Assembly: GCF_002294725.1 (NCBI RefSeq) | Contig: NZ_NSFT01000005.1 | Coordinates: forward strand, 248,001 to 312,000 | From: Mesorhizobium sp. WSM4313 | GTDB lineage: Bacteria; Pseudomonadota; Alphaproteobacteria; Rhizobiales; Rhizobiaceae | Direction of reading: 5' to 3' | DNA length: 64,000 nucleotides | Shown here: positions 1 through 8,206 of the stretch, in pieces | How positions within the stretch are numbered: the stretch's first letter is position 1 | Layout: every line of letters begins with the position of its first letter | Program-made: the position numbers and the translations under genes | Notes under the pieces: generated by a model | Databases searched by the model: none | Seen by the model: only the letters and a program-made list of their open reading frames with translations | Told to the model about the DNA's origin: nothing

Positions 1-1070
1 CCTACGGCAAGAGCTTCGTCGAGACCTATGTCGAGGGCGAATTCATCACCTACCCGTCGATGACGCCAGCGCGGGCGGAGCGGACCTATCATGTCGCGAT
101 GGCAATCCGCGAGCGCATGAACGGGATCGAGCCGGACGATCCGTCGATCGCCGGGTTGACCGTGGCGACATGGCTCGAGCACCAGGCCGACACGGCCGAC
201 GCCAAGGCAGCCTTCCGTTCGATGATCGAGGGCCTGTGGTGCCTGCCGCTGGACAAGGTGCCGTTGTGGTACCTCATCGACAATGATCGCCGCATCACCA
301 ACGAAGTGTTCGAGCTGCAGTATTTCCTGCGCGAGACGATGCAGTCGCTGGCCGATGATCTGGCAGCAGATCTCGGCGACCGCCTGCGGCTGGGAGAAGC
401 CGCGACGCGGATCGAGCGCGGACGGCAAGGCATTCGCGTCGTCTCGCCCGGCGGTGTTGTCGAGGCGGGCGCAGCGCTGGTCGCCTTGCCGCCGGCGACG
501 GCCGCGAAGCTCGATTTCACGCCGGCTTTGCCGGCGGAGCTCGCAAGCGCGCTCGGCGTCTGGGAAAGCGGCGCGGTGATCAAGATCCTGGTGCGTTACG
601 CAAAGCCTTTTTGGCGCGAGCGCGACCTGTGCGGCATGGTCATGTGGCGCGACCAGCCGGGGCTGTTTGCCTGCGACGCCAGCACGGATGCCGACCATGC
701 CGCGCTTGTCGTCTTCGTGGGCGGGCCGCTGGCGCTGCGCTGGCACCCGCTCGGCGAGGCGGCGTTGCGTGCGGAAATCACCGCGAGGCTTGTCCAAGCG
801 CTCGGCCCGAGGGCCGCCGACATCGTCGATTTCAGCTCGCGCGACTGGACGCATGACCGCTGGAGCGGCGGCGCCTATAGCGACCTCATCGTCGACGTCA
901 CCGCGCGACATGCCGAGCGCGTCATCCTTGCCGGCGCGCCGCCCATCTATTTCGCCGCCTCGGAAGTGTCGCCGTCTTTCCCGGGCTATGTCGAAGGCGC
1001 GATCGTGGCGGGGCGCGTCGCTGCTGCAAAGATTCAGTCCGCCATCGCCACCAGCGCCTCGGGGTCGTAG
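1..1070 (+). CDS. FAD-dependent amine oxidase, 5' end outside window
   Basis: The frame is open from the first bases, so the N-terminal half, with the FAD-binding dinucleotide fold, lies upstream. What remains is the substrate-domain and C-terminal part of a flavin monoamine-oxidase family protein. It ends with the typical C-terminal FAD contact region (Gly-Ala-Tyr-Ser near 870-890, then Phe-Pro-Gly-Tyr-Val-Glu-Gly-Ala near 975-1000, where the family has the GY-x-x-GAI segment). Family members oxidise primary or secondary amines to aldehydes. It converges on the ABC ATPase gene with a 37-nt overlap of the 3' ends. An amine-oxidation role fits the neighbouring transporter, aminotransferase and Rieske oxygenase. 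The substrate cannot be read from the sequence. Confidence 0.8.
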   Translation, partial: YGKSFVETYVEGEFITYPSMTPARAERTYHVAMAIRERMNGIEPDDPSIAGLTVATWLEHQADTADAKAAFRSMIEGLWCLPLDKVPLWYLIDNDRRITNEVFELQYFLRETMQSLADDLAADLGDRLRLGEAATRIERGRQGIRVVSPGGVVEAGAALVALPPATAAKLDFTPALPAELASALGVWESGAVIKILVRYAKPFWRERDLCGMVMWRDQPGLFACDASTDADHAALVVFVGGPLALRWHPLGEAALRAEITARLVQALGPRAADIVDFSSRDWTHDRWSGGAYSDLIVDVTARHAERVILAGAPPIYFAASEVSPSFPGYVEGAIVAGRVAAAKIQSAIATSASGS

Positions 1071-2152
1071 GCGAGACGGATCGGCGCGCCGACCGGAATG
1101 TCGTCGGCGCCGAAATCGTTGGTCTCGGTCACCGAAAGCGGCTTTTCCAGTCCGGGGATCTCGACGATCAGATGCGTGATCTCACCGAAATAGTGGCGCT
1201 CGACGACCTTGCCGGCGACCTCGAATTTTGCTGACGCGTTGTCCCACAAAACACGCAGGCGTTCGGGCCGGATGCCAAGGGTCGCCGCGCCGCCATTGCG
1301 CACGAAAGCCCTTGGCTTGTCGGTCCTGACGCGGCCGAAGCCCAGCGTGTCGAGCACCAGCGAAGCGCCGTTTTCCTCGACGATCTCTGCCTTGACGAAA
1401 TTCATGCCGCCGAGGAAGTCGGCGACCTGGCGGTTGACCGGGCGCTGATAGATCTCCTTCGGCGAAGCGACCTGCGCGATCTTGCCGCCGAACATCACCG
1501 CGATGCGGTCCGACATCGCCAAGGCCTCGTACTGGTCGTGCGTGACCAGCACGAAAGTGATGCCGACCGCCTGCTGCAAGCGGCGCAGTTCGACCTGCAT
1601 CTGCTCGCGCAGCTTCTTGTCCAACGCCGAGAGCGGCTCATCGAGCAGCAGCACCTTGGGCCGCATGACCAGCGCGCGGGCCAAAGCGACGCGCTGGCGC
1701 TGGCCGCCGGAAAGCTCGGTGGCGCGGCGCTTGCCGAGACCGGTAAGCGAGACCTGCGCCAGCGCTTCCTCGACGCGGCGCCTCTCCGCGCCGGCGTCGA
1801 GCTTCAGCCGCTTCAGGCCGTAGGCGACATTCTGCTCGACATTGAGATGCGGGAAAATCGCATAGCTCTGGAAGACCATATTGGTCGGCCGGCGGTTGGC
1901 GGGAATGCCGTCCATCGGATGGCCGTCGACGGCGATGGAGCCGCTGGTCGGCGTGTCGAAGCCGGCGATCATGCGCAAAAGCGTGGTCTTGCCGCAGCCC
2001 GAGGGCCCGAGCAGGGAGAAGAACTCGCCCTCCCTGATCGCCAGCGAGGCATTGTCCAGCGCCTTGAACGATCCGTAGCTGCGGGTAACGTCGCGGATCT
2101 CGATCATGGTGCGATCGGTTTGGGTGCGCTCGGACTGGACCCGCTCAAGCAT
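1034..2152 (-). CDS. ABC transporter ATP-binding protein (PotA/spermidine-putrescine type)
   Basis: A 372-residue ATPase energising import of a small amine-type solute. Visible motifs in order are Walker A (GPSGCGKTT), signature LSGGQRQRVALARAL, Walker B (VLLLDEPLSALD) and the switch His (VTHDQ), followed by a C-terminal TOBE-like regulatory domain. This is the architecture of PotA/UgpC-type importers. I chose the ATG at 2152 because ATGCTTGA there overlaps the permease stop by 8 nt; an internal ATG at 2107 would give a protein starting directly at the ATPase domain. It is last in a three-gene minus-strand operon with two permeases. No periplasmic binding protein is encoded within view, so it may lie elsewhere. 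Confidence 0.9.
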   Translation of the reverse strand: MLERVQSERTQTDRTMIEIRDVTRSYGSFKALDNASLAIREGEFFSLLGPSGCGKTTLLRMIAGFDTPTSGSIAVDGHPMDGIPANRRPTNMVFQSYAIFPHLNVEQNVAYGLKRLKLDAGAERRRVEEALAQVSLTGLGKRRATELSGGQRQRVALARALVMRPKVLLLDEPLSALDKKLREQMQVELRRLQQAVGITFVLVTHDQYEALAMSDRIAVMFGGKIAQVASPKEIYQRPVNRQVADFLGGMNFVKAEIVEENGASLVLDTLGFGRVRTDKPRAFVRNGGAATLGIRPERLRVLWDNASAKFEVAGKVVERHYFGEITHLIVEIPGLEKPLSVTETNDFGADDIPVGAPIRLAYDPEALVAMAD

Positions 2153-2966
2153 AGAGGCCTCCCTCGTTCTGGGTGCGTCTCGCCGCGCGGCGGCGCAGGA
2201 TTTCGGCAATCGTCATCAACAGGAAGGACGCGAAGAGCAGCAAGGTGCCGAGCGCCAGCACGCCGGGAAGCTTGGCCGCAAACCGCAACTGGCCCCAGAT
2301 GTAGATCGGCAGCGTCGCCTCGGTGCCGGTGAGGAAGAAGGCGATGATGAATTCGTCGAGCGAGATGGTGAAGCAGACGAGCAGGCTGGAGATGATCGCC
2401 GGCGCGACCATCGGCAACGTCACGCGCCGGAAGGTGCCGAACGCGCTCTCGCCGAGATCGGCCGAGGCCTCCTCGAGGCTGCGATCGAAACCCTCGAAAC
2501 CGGAGGTCAGCACGGTCATCGAATAGGGAATGCAGACCAGCACATGGCCAAGCACCACCGTGAACAGCGACAGGCTCAAGCCCAACTGCAGCATGACCAG
2601 CAGCATCGAGATGGCGACGATCACCTCCGGCAGCACCAGCGGCGCCATGATCAGCCCGTTGATGGCGCGGCGGCCCGGGTAACGGTAGCGGGTGATCGAG
2701 CGGGCGGCGAGGATGCCCAGCACCGTCGACAGGATCGAGGCGGAGATGCCGACGATGAGGCTGTTCCAGGTGGCGTCGATCAGCGCCGGCGTGCGCGGCA
2801 GGTCTTCGTACCAGTGCAGCGTGACGCCCGAGAGCGGGAATTTGGGCGTCGCCGCCGTGTTGACCGAGAAGATCGGCAGGAAGACCACCGGCAGGTAAAG
2901 GAACAGCAGATAGAGGACGGCATAGCTCGACAGCCAGCCGGGCAGGTAACGTCTGATCGCCGTCAT
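2145..2966 (-). CDS. ABC transporter permease (PotC type)
   Basis: A 273-residue inner-membrane permease with six predicted membrane segments. The N-terminal segment lies at residues about 14-34. The cytoplasmic EAA loop is visible near residues 165-185 (Glu-Ala-Ser-Ala-Asp-Leu-Gly followed by Phe-Arg-Arg-Val-Thr-Leu-Pro), where the ATPase docks. This is the BPD_transp_1 fold of polyamine/opine-type importers. Its ATG overlaps the stop of the upstream permease (ATGA) and its own end overlaps the ATPase start, so translation of the three genes is probably coupled. The substrate is inferred only from the catabolic neighbours. Confidence 0.9.
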   Translation of the reverse strand: MTAIRRYLPGWLSSYAVLYLLFLYLPVVFLPIFSVNTAATPKFPLSGVTLHWYEDLPRTPALIDATWNSLIVGISASILSTVLGILAARSITRYRYPGRRAINGLIMAPLVLPEVIVAISMLLVMLQLGLSLSLFTVVLGHVLVCIPYSMTVLTSGFEGFDRSLEEASADLGESAFGTFRRVTLPMVAPAIISSLLVCFTISLDEFIIAFFLTGTEATLPIYIWGQLRFAAKLPGVLALGTLLLFASFLLMTIAEILRRRAARRTQNEGGLYA

Positions 2967-3880
2967 CGTGCCAGCCTCTGCAGGGCACGGAAGACCAGCA
3001 CCGTGCCGCCGGCCATCAGCGAGACGATGATCATCGCGGTTACGGAAAGTGCTGCACCCAGCGGCCAGTTCGAAGCCTTGCCGAATTGCGCCTGGATGGC
3101 GTTGGCGATCATGACGCCGTCCTTGCCGCCGACGAGCTTCGGCGTGACGTAGTCGCCGACGGTCGGGATCATGACGATCAGCGCCGCCGAGATGACGCCG
3201 GGCGCCGACAGCGGCAGGGTGACGCGCAGGAAGGAGCGCAGCGGCCCGTCGCCGAGGTCGGTCGCCGCTTCGACCAGGGTCCGGTCGACTTTCTCCACCG
3301 AAACGAAGATCGGCAGGATCGCGAAGGTCGCCCAGGCATGGGTCAGCGTGATGATGACGGCGGTGGAATTATAGAGCAGCGCCGTCGACGGCTCGTCGAT
3401 GATGCCGAGGCCCATCAGACCGGAGTTGAGCACGCCGTTATAGCCGAGGATCACCTTCCACGACATCACGCGCAGCAGGTAGCTGGTCCAGAACGGGATG
3501 GTGATGAGGAACAGCCACAGGCTCTTGTGGCGGCCGCCATGGAAGGAAATGAAATAGGCAATCGGATAGGCCAGAGCCACGGTCAACAGGCTGACGGTCA
3601 GCGAGATGTAGAGCGAGCGCCAGAGCAGGTCGCGGTAGATCGGCTCGGTCAGTGCGATCCGGTAATTCTCCAGCGTGAATGTGTGATCGATGGTGAGATA
3701 GTTCTGCGTCCAGAAAGAATGGGCGATGACCACCAGGATCGGCAGGACGAGGAGAATGAGGGCATAGACGAAGGTAGGACTGATCAGGGCAAAGCCCTGG
3801 ATGGCTTCCGATTGCAGAAGGGGACGTCGCCTCGATCCCGCCATGCGCAACGGGGGCGACCCTTCCGCGGCAACCGTCAT
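2963..3880 (-). CDS. ABC transporter permease (PotB type)
   Basis: A 305-residue permease, first gene of the transporter operon. It has a short charged N-terminus, six predicted membrane helices, and an EAA loop near residues 203-222 (Glu-Ala-Ala-Thr-Asp-Leu-Gly then Phe-Leu-Arg-Val-Thr-Leu-Pro). It pairs with the PotC-type permease to form the channel. The ATG at 3880 has a GGAGCG ribosome-binding site about 8 nt upstream. The operon is divergent from the aminotransferase gene, and the roughly 290-nt space between them carries a palindrome that recurs before the Rieske oxygenase. Confidence 0.88.
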   Translation of the reverse strand: MTVAAEGSPPLRMAGSRRRPLLQSEAIQGFALISPTFVYALILLVLPILVVIAHSFWTQNYLTIDHTFTLENYRIALTEPIYRDLLWRSLYISLTVSLLTVALAYPIAYFISFHGGRHKSLWLFLITIPFWTSYLLRVMSWKVILGYNGVLNSGLMGLGIIDEPSTALLYNSTAVIITLTHAWATFAILPIFVSVEKVDRTLVEAATDLGDGPLRSFLRVTLPLSAPGVISAALIVMIPTVGDYVTPKLVGGKDGVMIANAIQAQFGKASNWPLGAALSVTAMIIVSLMAGGTVLVFRALQRLAR

Positions 3881-4065
3881 TGCAACGCTCCGGGCGTGAT
3901 TTCGGTAGCTGGCTCGGACTGTCCCGCCATGCGCCTTCCCATTCGTGGCGCCGGCTGCCTGTTCCCGAATTATGCTTGGAGCGCGATCGCTCCCTGGCTT
4001 GCCGGCTTTCTTTCATCATGAGCGCATCCGCCGATTGAAATCAAGCGCTATTTCTGCGATATTGA

Positions 4066-4081
4066 TTGAACGGATATTCAA
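4066..4081. promoter_or_regulatory. Candidate operator TTGAA-N6-TTCAA
   Basis: The palindrome TTGAACGGATATTCAA lies in the divergent intergenic region between the permease operon and the aminotransferase gene. The same 5-bp arms and 6-nt spacer occur at 7064-7079 before the Rieske oxygenase. The flanking sequence (ATTGATTGAACG) resembles operators of BetI-like TetR regulators of quaternary-amine genes. That resemblance is from memory, and no matching regulator gene is in the window. Confidence 0.5.
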
Positions 4082-4171
4082 AATGAAGTAATGAAAAGCT
4101 GAGTTTCCATGGTTTTCCGCGCAATTTGATATCCGGTGGAAATTCAAAAACCTGGCAGATGCGAGGCCAAA

Positions 4172-5590
4172 ATGGCGGCTCAAAGCAAGATCAAGGCAAG
4201 CGAACTCATCGATGCCGGCGATGACGACGCGGTCGAGCTCGCCAAGCGCCATCTCTTGCAGCCCTGGCCCTATGCCGGCTCGGTCGGCAACGAGGCGCGC
4301 GCGCTGATCGGCGAGGGCCACGGCATCTACATCACCGACGCTTCCGGCAAGCGCCTCATCGACGGCCCGGCCGGCATGTGGTGCATCAATGTCGGCCATC
4401 GCCGCGAAGAGCTGGCCAAGGTCATGTACGACCAGGCGATGGCGCTCTCCTACAACACGCCTTGGTATACGATGAATGCGCCCTCGGCCGAGCTTGCCCG
4501 GCGCATCGCCGATGCGGCACCTGGCGATCTCAGCCACACCTTCTTCACCACCGGTGGCTCTTCGGCGGTGGAGACGGCGCTGCGCTTCATGCAGTTCTAT
4601 AACAATGTGCGCGGACGGCCGGAGAAGAAGCTGATCCTCAGCCGTGGCGGCGCCTATCACGGCTCGACCTATCTGTCGGCCTCGCTCAACGGCCGGCCGC
4701 GTGACCGCGACTGGATGGACGGCGCCGACGATCTGGTGGTCAAATTGTCCTCGCCCGACCCGTTCCGGCGGCCGAAGGAGATGAGCATCGCCGCCTTCAC
4801 CGATTTCCTGGTCGACCAGTTCCGCGACACCGTCGCGCGCGTCGGCGCGGAGCGCATCGGCGCTTTTGTCGGCGAACCGGTGCAGGCTTCTGGAGGCGTC
4901 ATCGTGCCGCCGGACGGATATCTCAAGCGCATCCGCGAGATCTGCCGCGAGAACGACATCCTCTATGTCTCGGACGAGGTGGTGACCGGCTTCGGACGGC
5001 TCGGCCATATCTTTGCCTCAGGCGACGTGTTCGGCATTGACCCGGACATGATCACCTTCGCCAAGGGCGTCACATCGGGCTATTTCCCGCTCGGCGGCGT
5101 CATCATCTCCGAGCGCCTGCTCGAAGAGCTGCGCCGCTCCAACCATCCCGATGCGCTGTTCGGCCATGGGCTCACCTACACCAGCCATCCGATCGGCTGC
5201 GCCGTCGCGCTGAAGAATCTCGATCTTCTGGAAGAGGGCGTGCTCGCCCACACGCGCGAGATCGCGCCCTATTTCCAGGCACGACTGAAGACGCTGGAAG
5301 AGCTGTCGCTGGTCGGCGAGGTGCGTGGCGTCGGGCTGATGGCTTGCGTCGAATGCGTCGCCGACCGCGACAGCAAGGATCCGCTGCAGCTCGACAAGAA
5401 TGTGGGCAAACGCATCGATGCGCATTGCCACGAGCTCGGGCTTCTGGTGCGGCCGCTGATCAACATGTGCGTGATGTCGCCGCCGCTGATCATCAGCCGC
5501 GAGCAGGTCGACGACATGGTGGCGATCCTGCGCGAAGGCATTTCACGCACCATGGATGATTTAAGGAAGGAAGGAGTCTGGCGGGGGTGA
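4172..5590 (+). CDS. Class III (omega) PLP-dependent aminotransferase
   Basis: A 472-residue pyridoxal-phosphate aminotransferase of fold type I, class III. Visible are the cofactor phosphate-binding stretch (Thr-Thr-Gly-Gly-Ser-Ser-Ala-Val-Glu), the YHGSTY segment, the Asp that contacts the pyridine nitrogen (SDEVVTGFGRLG), and the Schiff-base lysine in TFAKGVTSGYFPLG. Members move amino groups from omega-amines such as putrescine, beta-alanine or taurine to an oxo acid. I chose ATG 4172 because a GAGG site lies 6 nt before it; a GTG at 4136 in the same frame lacks one. It is transcribed divergently from the transporter operon, consistent with uptake and deamination of one amine compound. 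Exact specificity is not resolvable here. Confidence 0.88.
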   Translation: MAAQSKIKASELIDAGDDDAVELAKRHLLQPWPYAGSVGNEARALIGEGHGIYITDASGKRLIDGPAGMWCINVGHRREELAKVMYDQAMALSYNTPWYTMNAPSAELARRIADAAPGDLSHTFFTTGGSSAVETALRFMQFYNNVRGRPEKKLILSRGGAYHGSTYLSASLNGRPRDRDWMDGADDLVVKLSSPDPFRRPKEMSIAAFTDFLVDQFRDTVARVGAERIGAFVGEPVQASGGVIVPPDGYLKRIREICRENDILYVSDEVVTGFGRLGHIFASGDVFGIDPDMITFAKGVTSGYFPLGGVIISERLLEELRRSNHPDALFGHGLTYTSHPIGCAVALKNLDLLEEGVLAHTREIAPYFQARLKTLEELSLVGEVRGVGLMACVECVADRDSKDPLQLDKNVGKRIDAHCHELGLLVRPLINMCVMSPPLIISREQVDDMVAILREGISRTMDDLRKEGVWRG

Positions 5591-5600
5591 CGGCCCTTTT

Positions 5601-5650
5601 TCTTCTCCCCGTGGAACGGGGAGAAGGTGCCCAACGGGCGGATGAGGGGC
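5601..5650 (+). repeat. Rhizobial palindromic intergenic repeat (RIME-like), copy 1
   Basis: The element contains a perfect hairpin (CTTCTCCCCGT / ACGGGGAGAAG around a GGA loop) followed by a GTGCCCAACGGGC mini-hairpin and GGATGAGGGG. It sits just after the aminotransferase stop and is inverted relative to the copy at 5785-5834. The arrangement matches the widespread RIME-type extragenic palindromes of Rhizobiaceae. It may also end or stabilise the converging transcripts. Confidence 0.75.
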
Positions 5651-5784
5651 GGCACCGCCATTGGCGATTGCGGACGTGAAGGAACTGAGACGAGAGCCTC
5701 GCCGGCCTCCCGGGCCCGCCTACAGGGTTCAGTCATCCGATAGCTTTGTGAGGTGAGGGCAGCCAATCGCGAGACCTCGGCGCT

Positions 5785-5834
5785 GCCCCTCATCCGCCCT
5801 TCGGGCACCTTCTCCCCGTGGAACGGGGAGAAGG
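5785..5834 (-). repeat. Rhizobial palindromic intergenic repeat (RIME-like), copy 2
   Basis: This is an inverted copy of the 5601-5650 element: GCCCCTCATCC, the GCCC-ttc-GGGC mini-hairpin, then the hairpin CCTTCTCCCCGT / ACGGGGAGAAGG. It lies immediately before the stop of the Rieske gene. The two copies flank about 135 nt without a gene, forming a mosaic pair between two convergent genes. Confidence 0.75.
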
Positions 5835-5841
5835 TGAGAGC

Positions 5842-7044
5842 TCATCCCCTCGACCGCAGCGCGTCGTTCAATCCCCACATGTCCTTTTCCTCGGGCGCCG
5901 TCTCCAGGTTCAGAACCGGGATCTGCCTGCGCAAATGGTCGTGGTGGGTGCGCACGCCGTATTCGAGGTCGGAGAGATAAAAGCCCTCGAAGGCTTCCGA
6001 CAGCATGGATTCGTTCGACCACACCGAGAGCTGCACGTCTTCGTTCATGGTGTCGCGGTCGATGCGATAGGCGAGGTAGCGTGCCGCCGCCTGTTCGCGC
6101 GTCTCGTCCTTGTAGCGGTAGATGGCGCCGCGCAGCAGCGTCTCGCCGGTCGACAGCGGGAACTCCTGATAGAACTGGACGGATTCCGGCATGATCGACA
6201 GCGCGTTGTTGGGGAAGATGCCGTAATAGATCCAAGCCTTGCGTAGATGCTCCGGCAGATGCGTGGCCTCGGGCGCGAGCTTGATGTACTCGCGAACGCT
6301 CCAGCGCCGCCCGGCATGCTGATTGTAGGTGGCGAAGGACCGCGACACGCCGTTGATGAAGGGCTCGTCAAAATAGGTCGCGCCATAGAGGTCCTGCAGC
6401 GCCGGATGGGCCATGGCGACGTGGTAGCCTTCATTGTCGACGTCGCGCACCGACTTCCAGTTGACCGGCGATTTCTGGGTCCAGATGCCCCAGGACGGGA
6501 CCATGTCGGCGACATTGTAATGCGCCATCTCGGCCTCGATCGGCTTCAGCAGCTCGGCCACCGAAGGCTGCGGGCCGCCCTTGCGGAAGCGGATGAAAAT
6601 AAAGCCCATCCAGATTTCGAGGTCGAGCGGCATCAGGCCGAACTCGGTCTTGTCGAGCTCGGGGAACGAGCCCGGACGGGCAGCACCGCGCAGCGTGCCA
6701 TCGAGATTGTAGACCCAGCCATGGAACGGGCACACCAGCGCGTTCTTGCAGGTGCCCTGGCTGTCGGCGACGACGCGGCTGCCGCGGTGGCGGCACATGT
6801 TGTTGAAGGCGCGCACGACGCCGTCCTTGCCGCGCACGATCAGGGCGCGCTCGCCGACGACATCCATGGTCAGATAGTCGCCCGGATTCGGCACGTCGGA
6901 GACATGGCCGGCAATCTGCCAGTGGTTGCGGAAGACGTACTCCTTCTCAAGCTCGAGAAGGGCGTTGGAATGGTAACTCCACCCCGGCAGACCCCGCCGG
7001 TCCCAATCGTTGGGGATCGCCACGTCACGGAGGTGCGGGTTCAT
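5842..7044 (-). CDS. Rieske non-haem iron oxygenase, alpha subunit
   Basis: A 400-residue terminal oxygenase. The Rieske [2Fe-2S] ligands are visible as Cys84-x-His86 (CRHRG) and Cys105-x2-His108 (CPFHGW). The mononuclear iron site follows in the C-terminal domain, in DVDNEGYHVAMAHP, with the bridging Asp and two His. The size and single-component layout resemble oxygenases that demethylate or cleave quaternary amines (glycine betaine, carnitine, stachydrine types) as well as aromatic-ring hydroxylases. No reductase or ferredoxin gene is adjacent, so electron delivery must come from elsewhere. The ATG at 7044 follows a GGATAT stretch. The promoter region holds the palindrome shared with the aminotransferase gene, so the two are probably co-regulated. 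Confidence 0.88.
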   Translation of the reverse strand: MNPHLRDVAIPNDWDRRGLPGWSYHSNALLELEKEYVFRNHWQIAGHVSDVPNPGDYLTMDVVGERALIVRGKDGVVRAFNNMCRHRGSRVVADSQGTCKNALVCPFHGWVYNLDGTLRGAARPGSFPELDKTEFGLMPLDLEIWMGFIFIRFRKGGPQPSVAELLKPIEAEMAHYNVADMVPSWGIWTQKSPVNWKSVRDVDNEGYHVAMAHPALQDLYGATYFDEPFINGVSRSFATYNQHAGRRWSVREYIKLAPEATHLPEHLRKAWIYYGIFPNNALSIMPESVQFYQEFPLSTGETLLRGAIYRYKDETREQAAARYLAYRIDRDTMNEDVQLSVWSNESMLSEAFEGFYLSDLEYGVRTHHDHLRRQIPVLNLETAPEEKDMWGLNDALRSRG

Positions 7045-7063
7045 GGATATATTCTGCTTTTTG

Positions 7064-7079
7064 TTGAATACTCATTCAA
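7064..7079. promoter_or_regulatory. Candidate operator TTGAA-N6-TTCAA (second copy)
   Basis: The palindrome TTGAATACTCATTCAA lies 20 nt upstream of the Rieske oxygenase start, with the same arms and spacing as 4066-4081. Its closeness to the start codon fits repression by a regulator blocking RNA polymerase. The regulator is not identified. Confidence 0.5.
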
Positions 7080-7521
7080 TATAAGCATATTTTGCGTTGG
7101 AATGCAACGGCTTGCGGAAATGTGAAAATTCCATGGCGGCAAATCCGGCCCTGCCCGGGCTGGAAAAATCCCGGAAAATCCGGGTCTTAATTGAGGAAGC
7201 GGGACGGCAATTCAGAAGGCGGATGCCCGTCTCGGAGAAGGCCTGTTTTGACGGTCACGGGCGTGCGTAGACAGCGGCGGAGCGCTCGATTCAGGCGTTG
7301 CTGTGTGAGGCTGTTTACAGTCGGGCCGGCACGGCAGGCGCATATCTGCGCCGACCATTTCGATGGCCGCTCGAATGGTTGCCTCGGATTGGGAAGGCTG
7401 GCGCGTCCGGCATCTGTTTCAATCCTGTTACACAGGCAATCATCGCCGACCATCCGGCAGTTACCTGGTGCGATTATGTTCGTTTCATAACCAAAAAGAA
7501 AGATAACGAAGGGAACAACCG
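7080..7521. other. Long intergenic region, no gene seen
   Basis: About 440 nt between the Rieske oxygenase and the next gene. I see a small hairpin CCCGG-aaaat-CCGGG near 7170 and an A-rich leader before the gene at 7522 (AACGAAGGGAACAACCG) that supplies its ribosome-binding site. Open frames here have no recognisable protein and no good start. The length would allow a long untranslated leader or a small RNA, but nothing specific supports either. Confidence 0.4.
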
Positions 7522-7932
7522 ATGTTTGCGAAAGTTCGCACCACCTATGCCAATCGCCGCCTGCATGGACCGCAACGCAATGACCGCCGGCCGAAGCTTG
7601 CGCTGCGGCAGCGCGCCAGCGACCATCCGATGGCGATGTTCATGCTGATCGGCGCCTGCGCCTTTGTCGCCATGCTGGCCGCGCCTGCCTCAGGGCCGGC
7701 TTTCGCCTCGATCAATCCGCCGGCCAATGTCGTCGAGGGCGCGCAGACCACGCTCAAGACCGCCCGCCTGCCGGAATCCACGATCGACTTTGCCTGCAAG
7801 GGTCAGAACTGGGGCGCCGAGAGCCTCGAGTGCCTGCGCGCCATCGCCGAGCAATCCGGCCAGCACAGGGAGCGCGCGGTGCGCATGATCGCCAACGCCG
7901 CGCCGCTCACCAACACGCCGAACGTTTTTTAA
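7522..7932 (+). CDS. Hypothetical membrane-anchored protein, 136 aa
   Basis: I do not recognise this protein. It has a basic N-terminus of about 38 residues rich in Arg and Lys, one hydrophobic segment at about residues 39-60, and a roughly 75-residue C-terminal part with two Cys (Phe-Ala-Cys-Lys and Leu-Glu-Cys-Leu) that could form a disulfide outside the cytoplasm. The start is supported by AAGGGA 8 nt upstream. A clear terminator follows 36 nt after the stop, so this is probably a single-gene transcript. The long cytoplasmic N-terminus is unusual for a signal peptide, so it is more likely a type II single-pass protein. Confidence 0.65.
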   Translation: MFAKVRTTYANRRLHGPQRNDRRPKLALRQRASDHPMAMFMLIGACAFVAMLAAPASGPAFASINPPANVVEGAQTTLKTARLPESTIDFACKGQNWGAESLECLRAIAEQSGQHRERAVRMIANAAPLTNTPNVF

Positions 7933-7968
7933 GACCTCCCCTGAGCGCGCCCTCCTGCGCTCCAGTCA

Positions 7969-8006
7969 GGCTCCCGCCGTGGAAATCGGTCGGGAGCCTC
8001 TTTTTT
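7969..8006 (+). terminator. Intrinsic terminator
   Basis: The stem GGCTCCCG / CGGGAGCC is followed by TCTTTTTT, closing the transcript of the 136-residue protein gene. Confidence 0.85.
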
Positions 8007-8019
8007 CGGCTCCGTCGAT

Positions 8020-8137
8020 ATTCAGGTGAGGCTGGTCTGCAAATGGCGGCTTCCTGTGCTTCCGGTACTCACGTACTTAAAGTACGTTCCGTTCCGGTTC
8101 TCGGAAGTCACCATTTTCGACTCAGCCTGACCTGAAT
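8020..8137. repeat. 118-bp imperfect inverted repeat
   Basis: The outer arms ATTCAGGT (8020-8027) and ACCTGAAT (8130-8137) are exact complements. Pairing continues inward with few mismatches (AGGCTG/CAGCCT, AAATGG/CCATTT, CTTCC/GGAAG, TCCGG/CCGGA) to a central ACGTACTT-a-AAGTACGT-like core around 8071-8087. The whole block could fold into one long hairpin. It stands between a terminator and the end of the kinase gene and codes for nothing. It looks like a mobile palindromic element or a processed RNA. Confidence 0.65.
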
Positions 8138-8206
8138 CTCGACGAAGCCGGCAACGGCGAGTTTAGGTTTAGATTCCGCCTACCTGGTGGTCCCAGGCTA
8201 ACCTGC

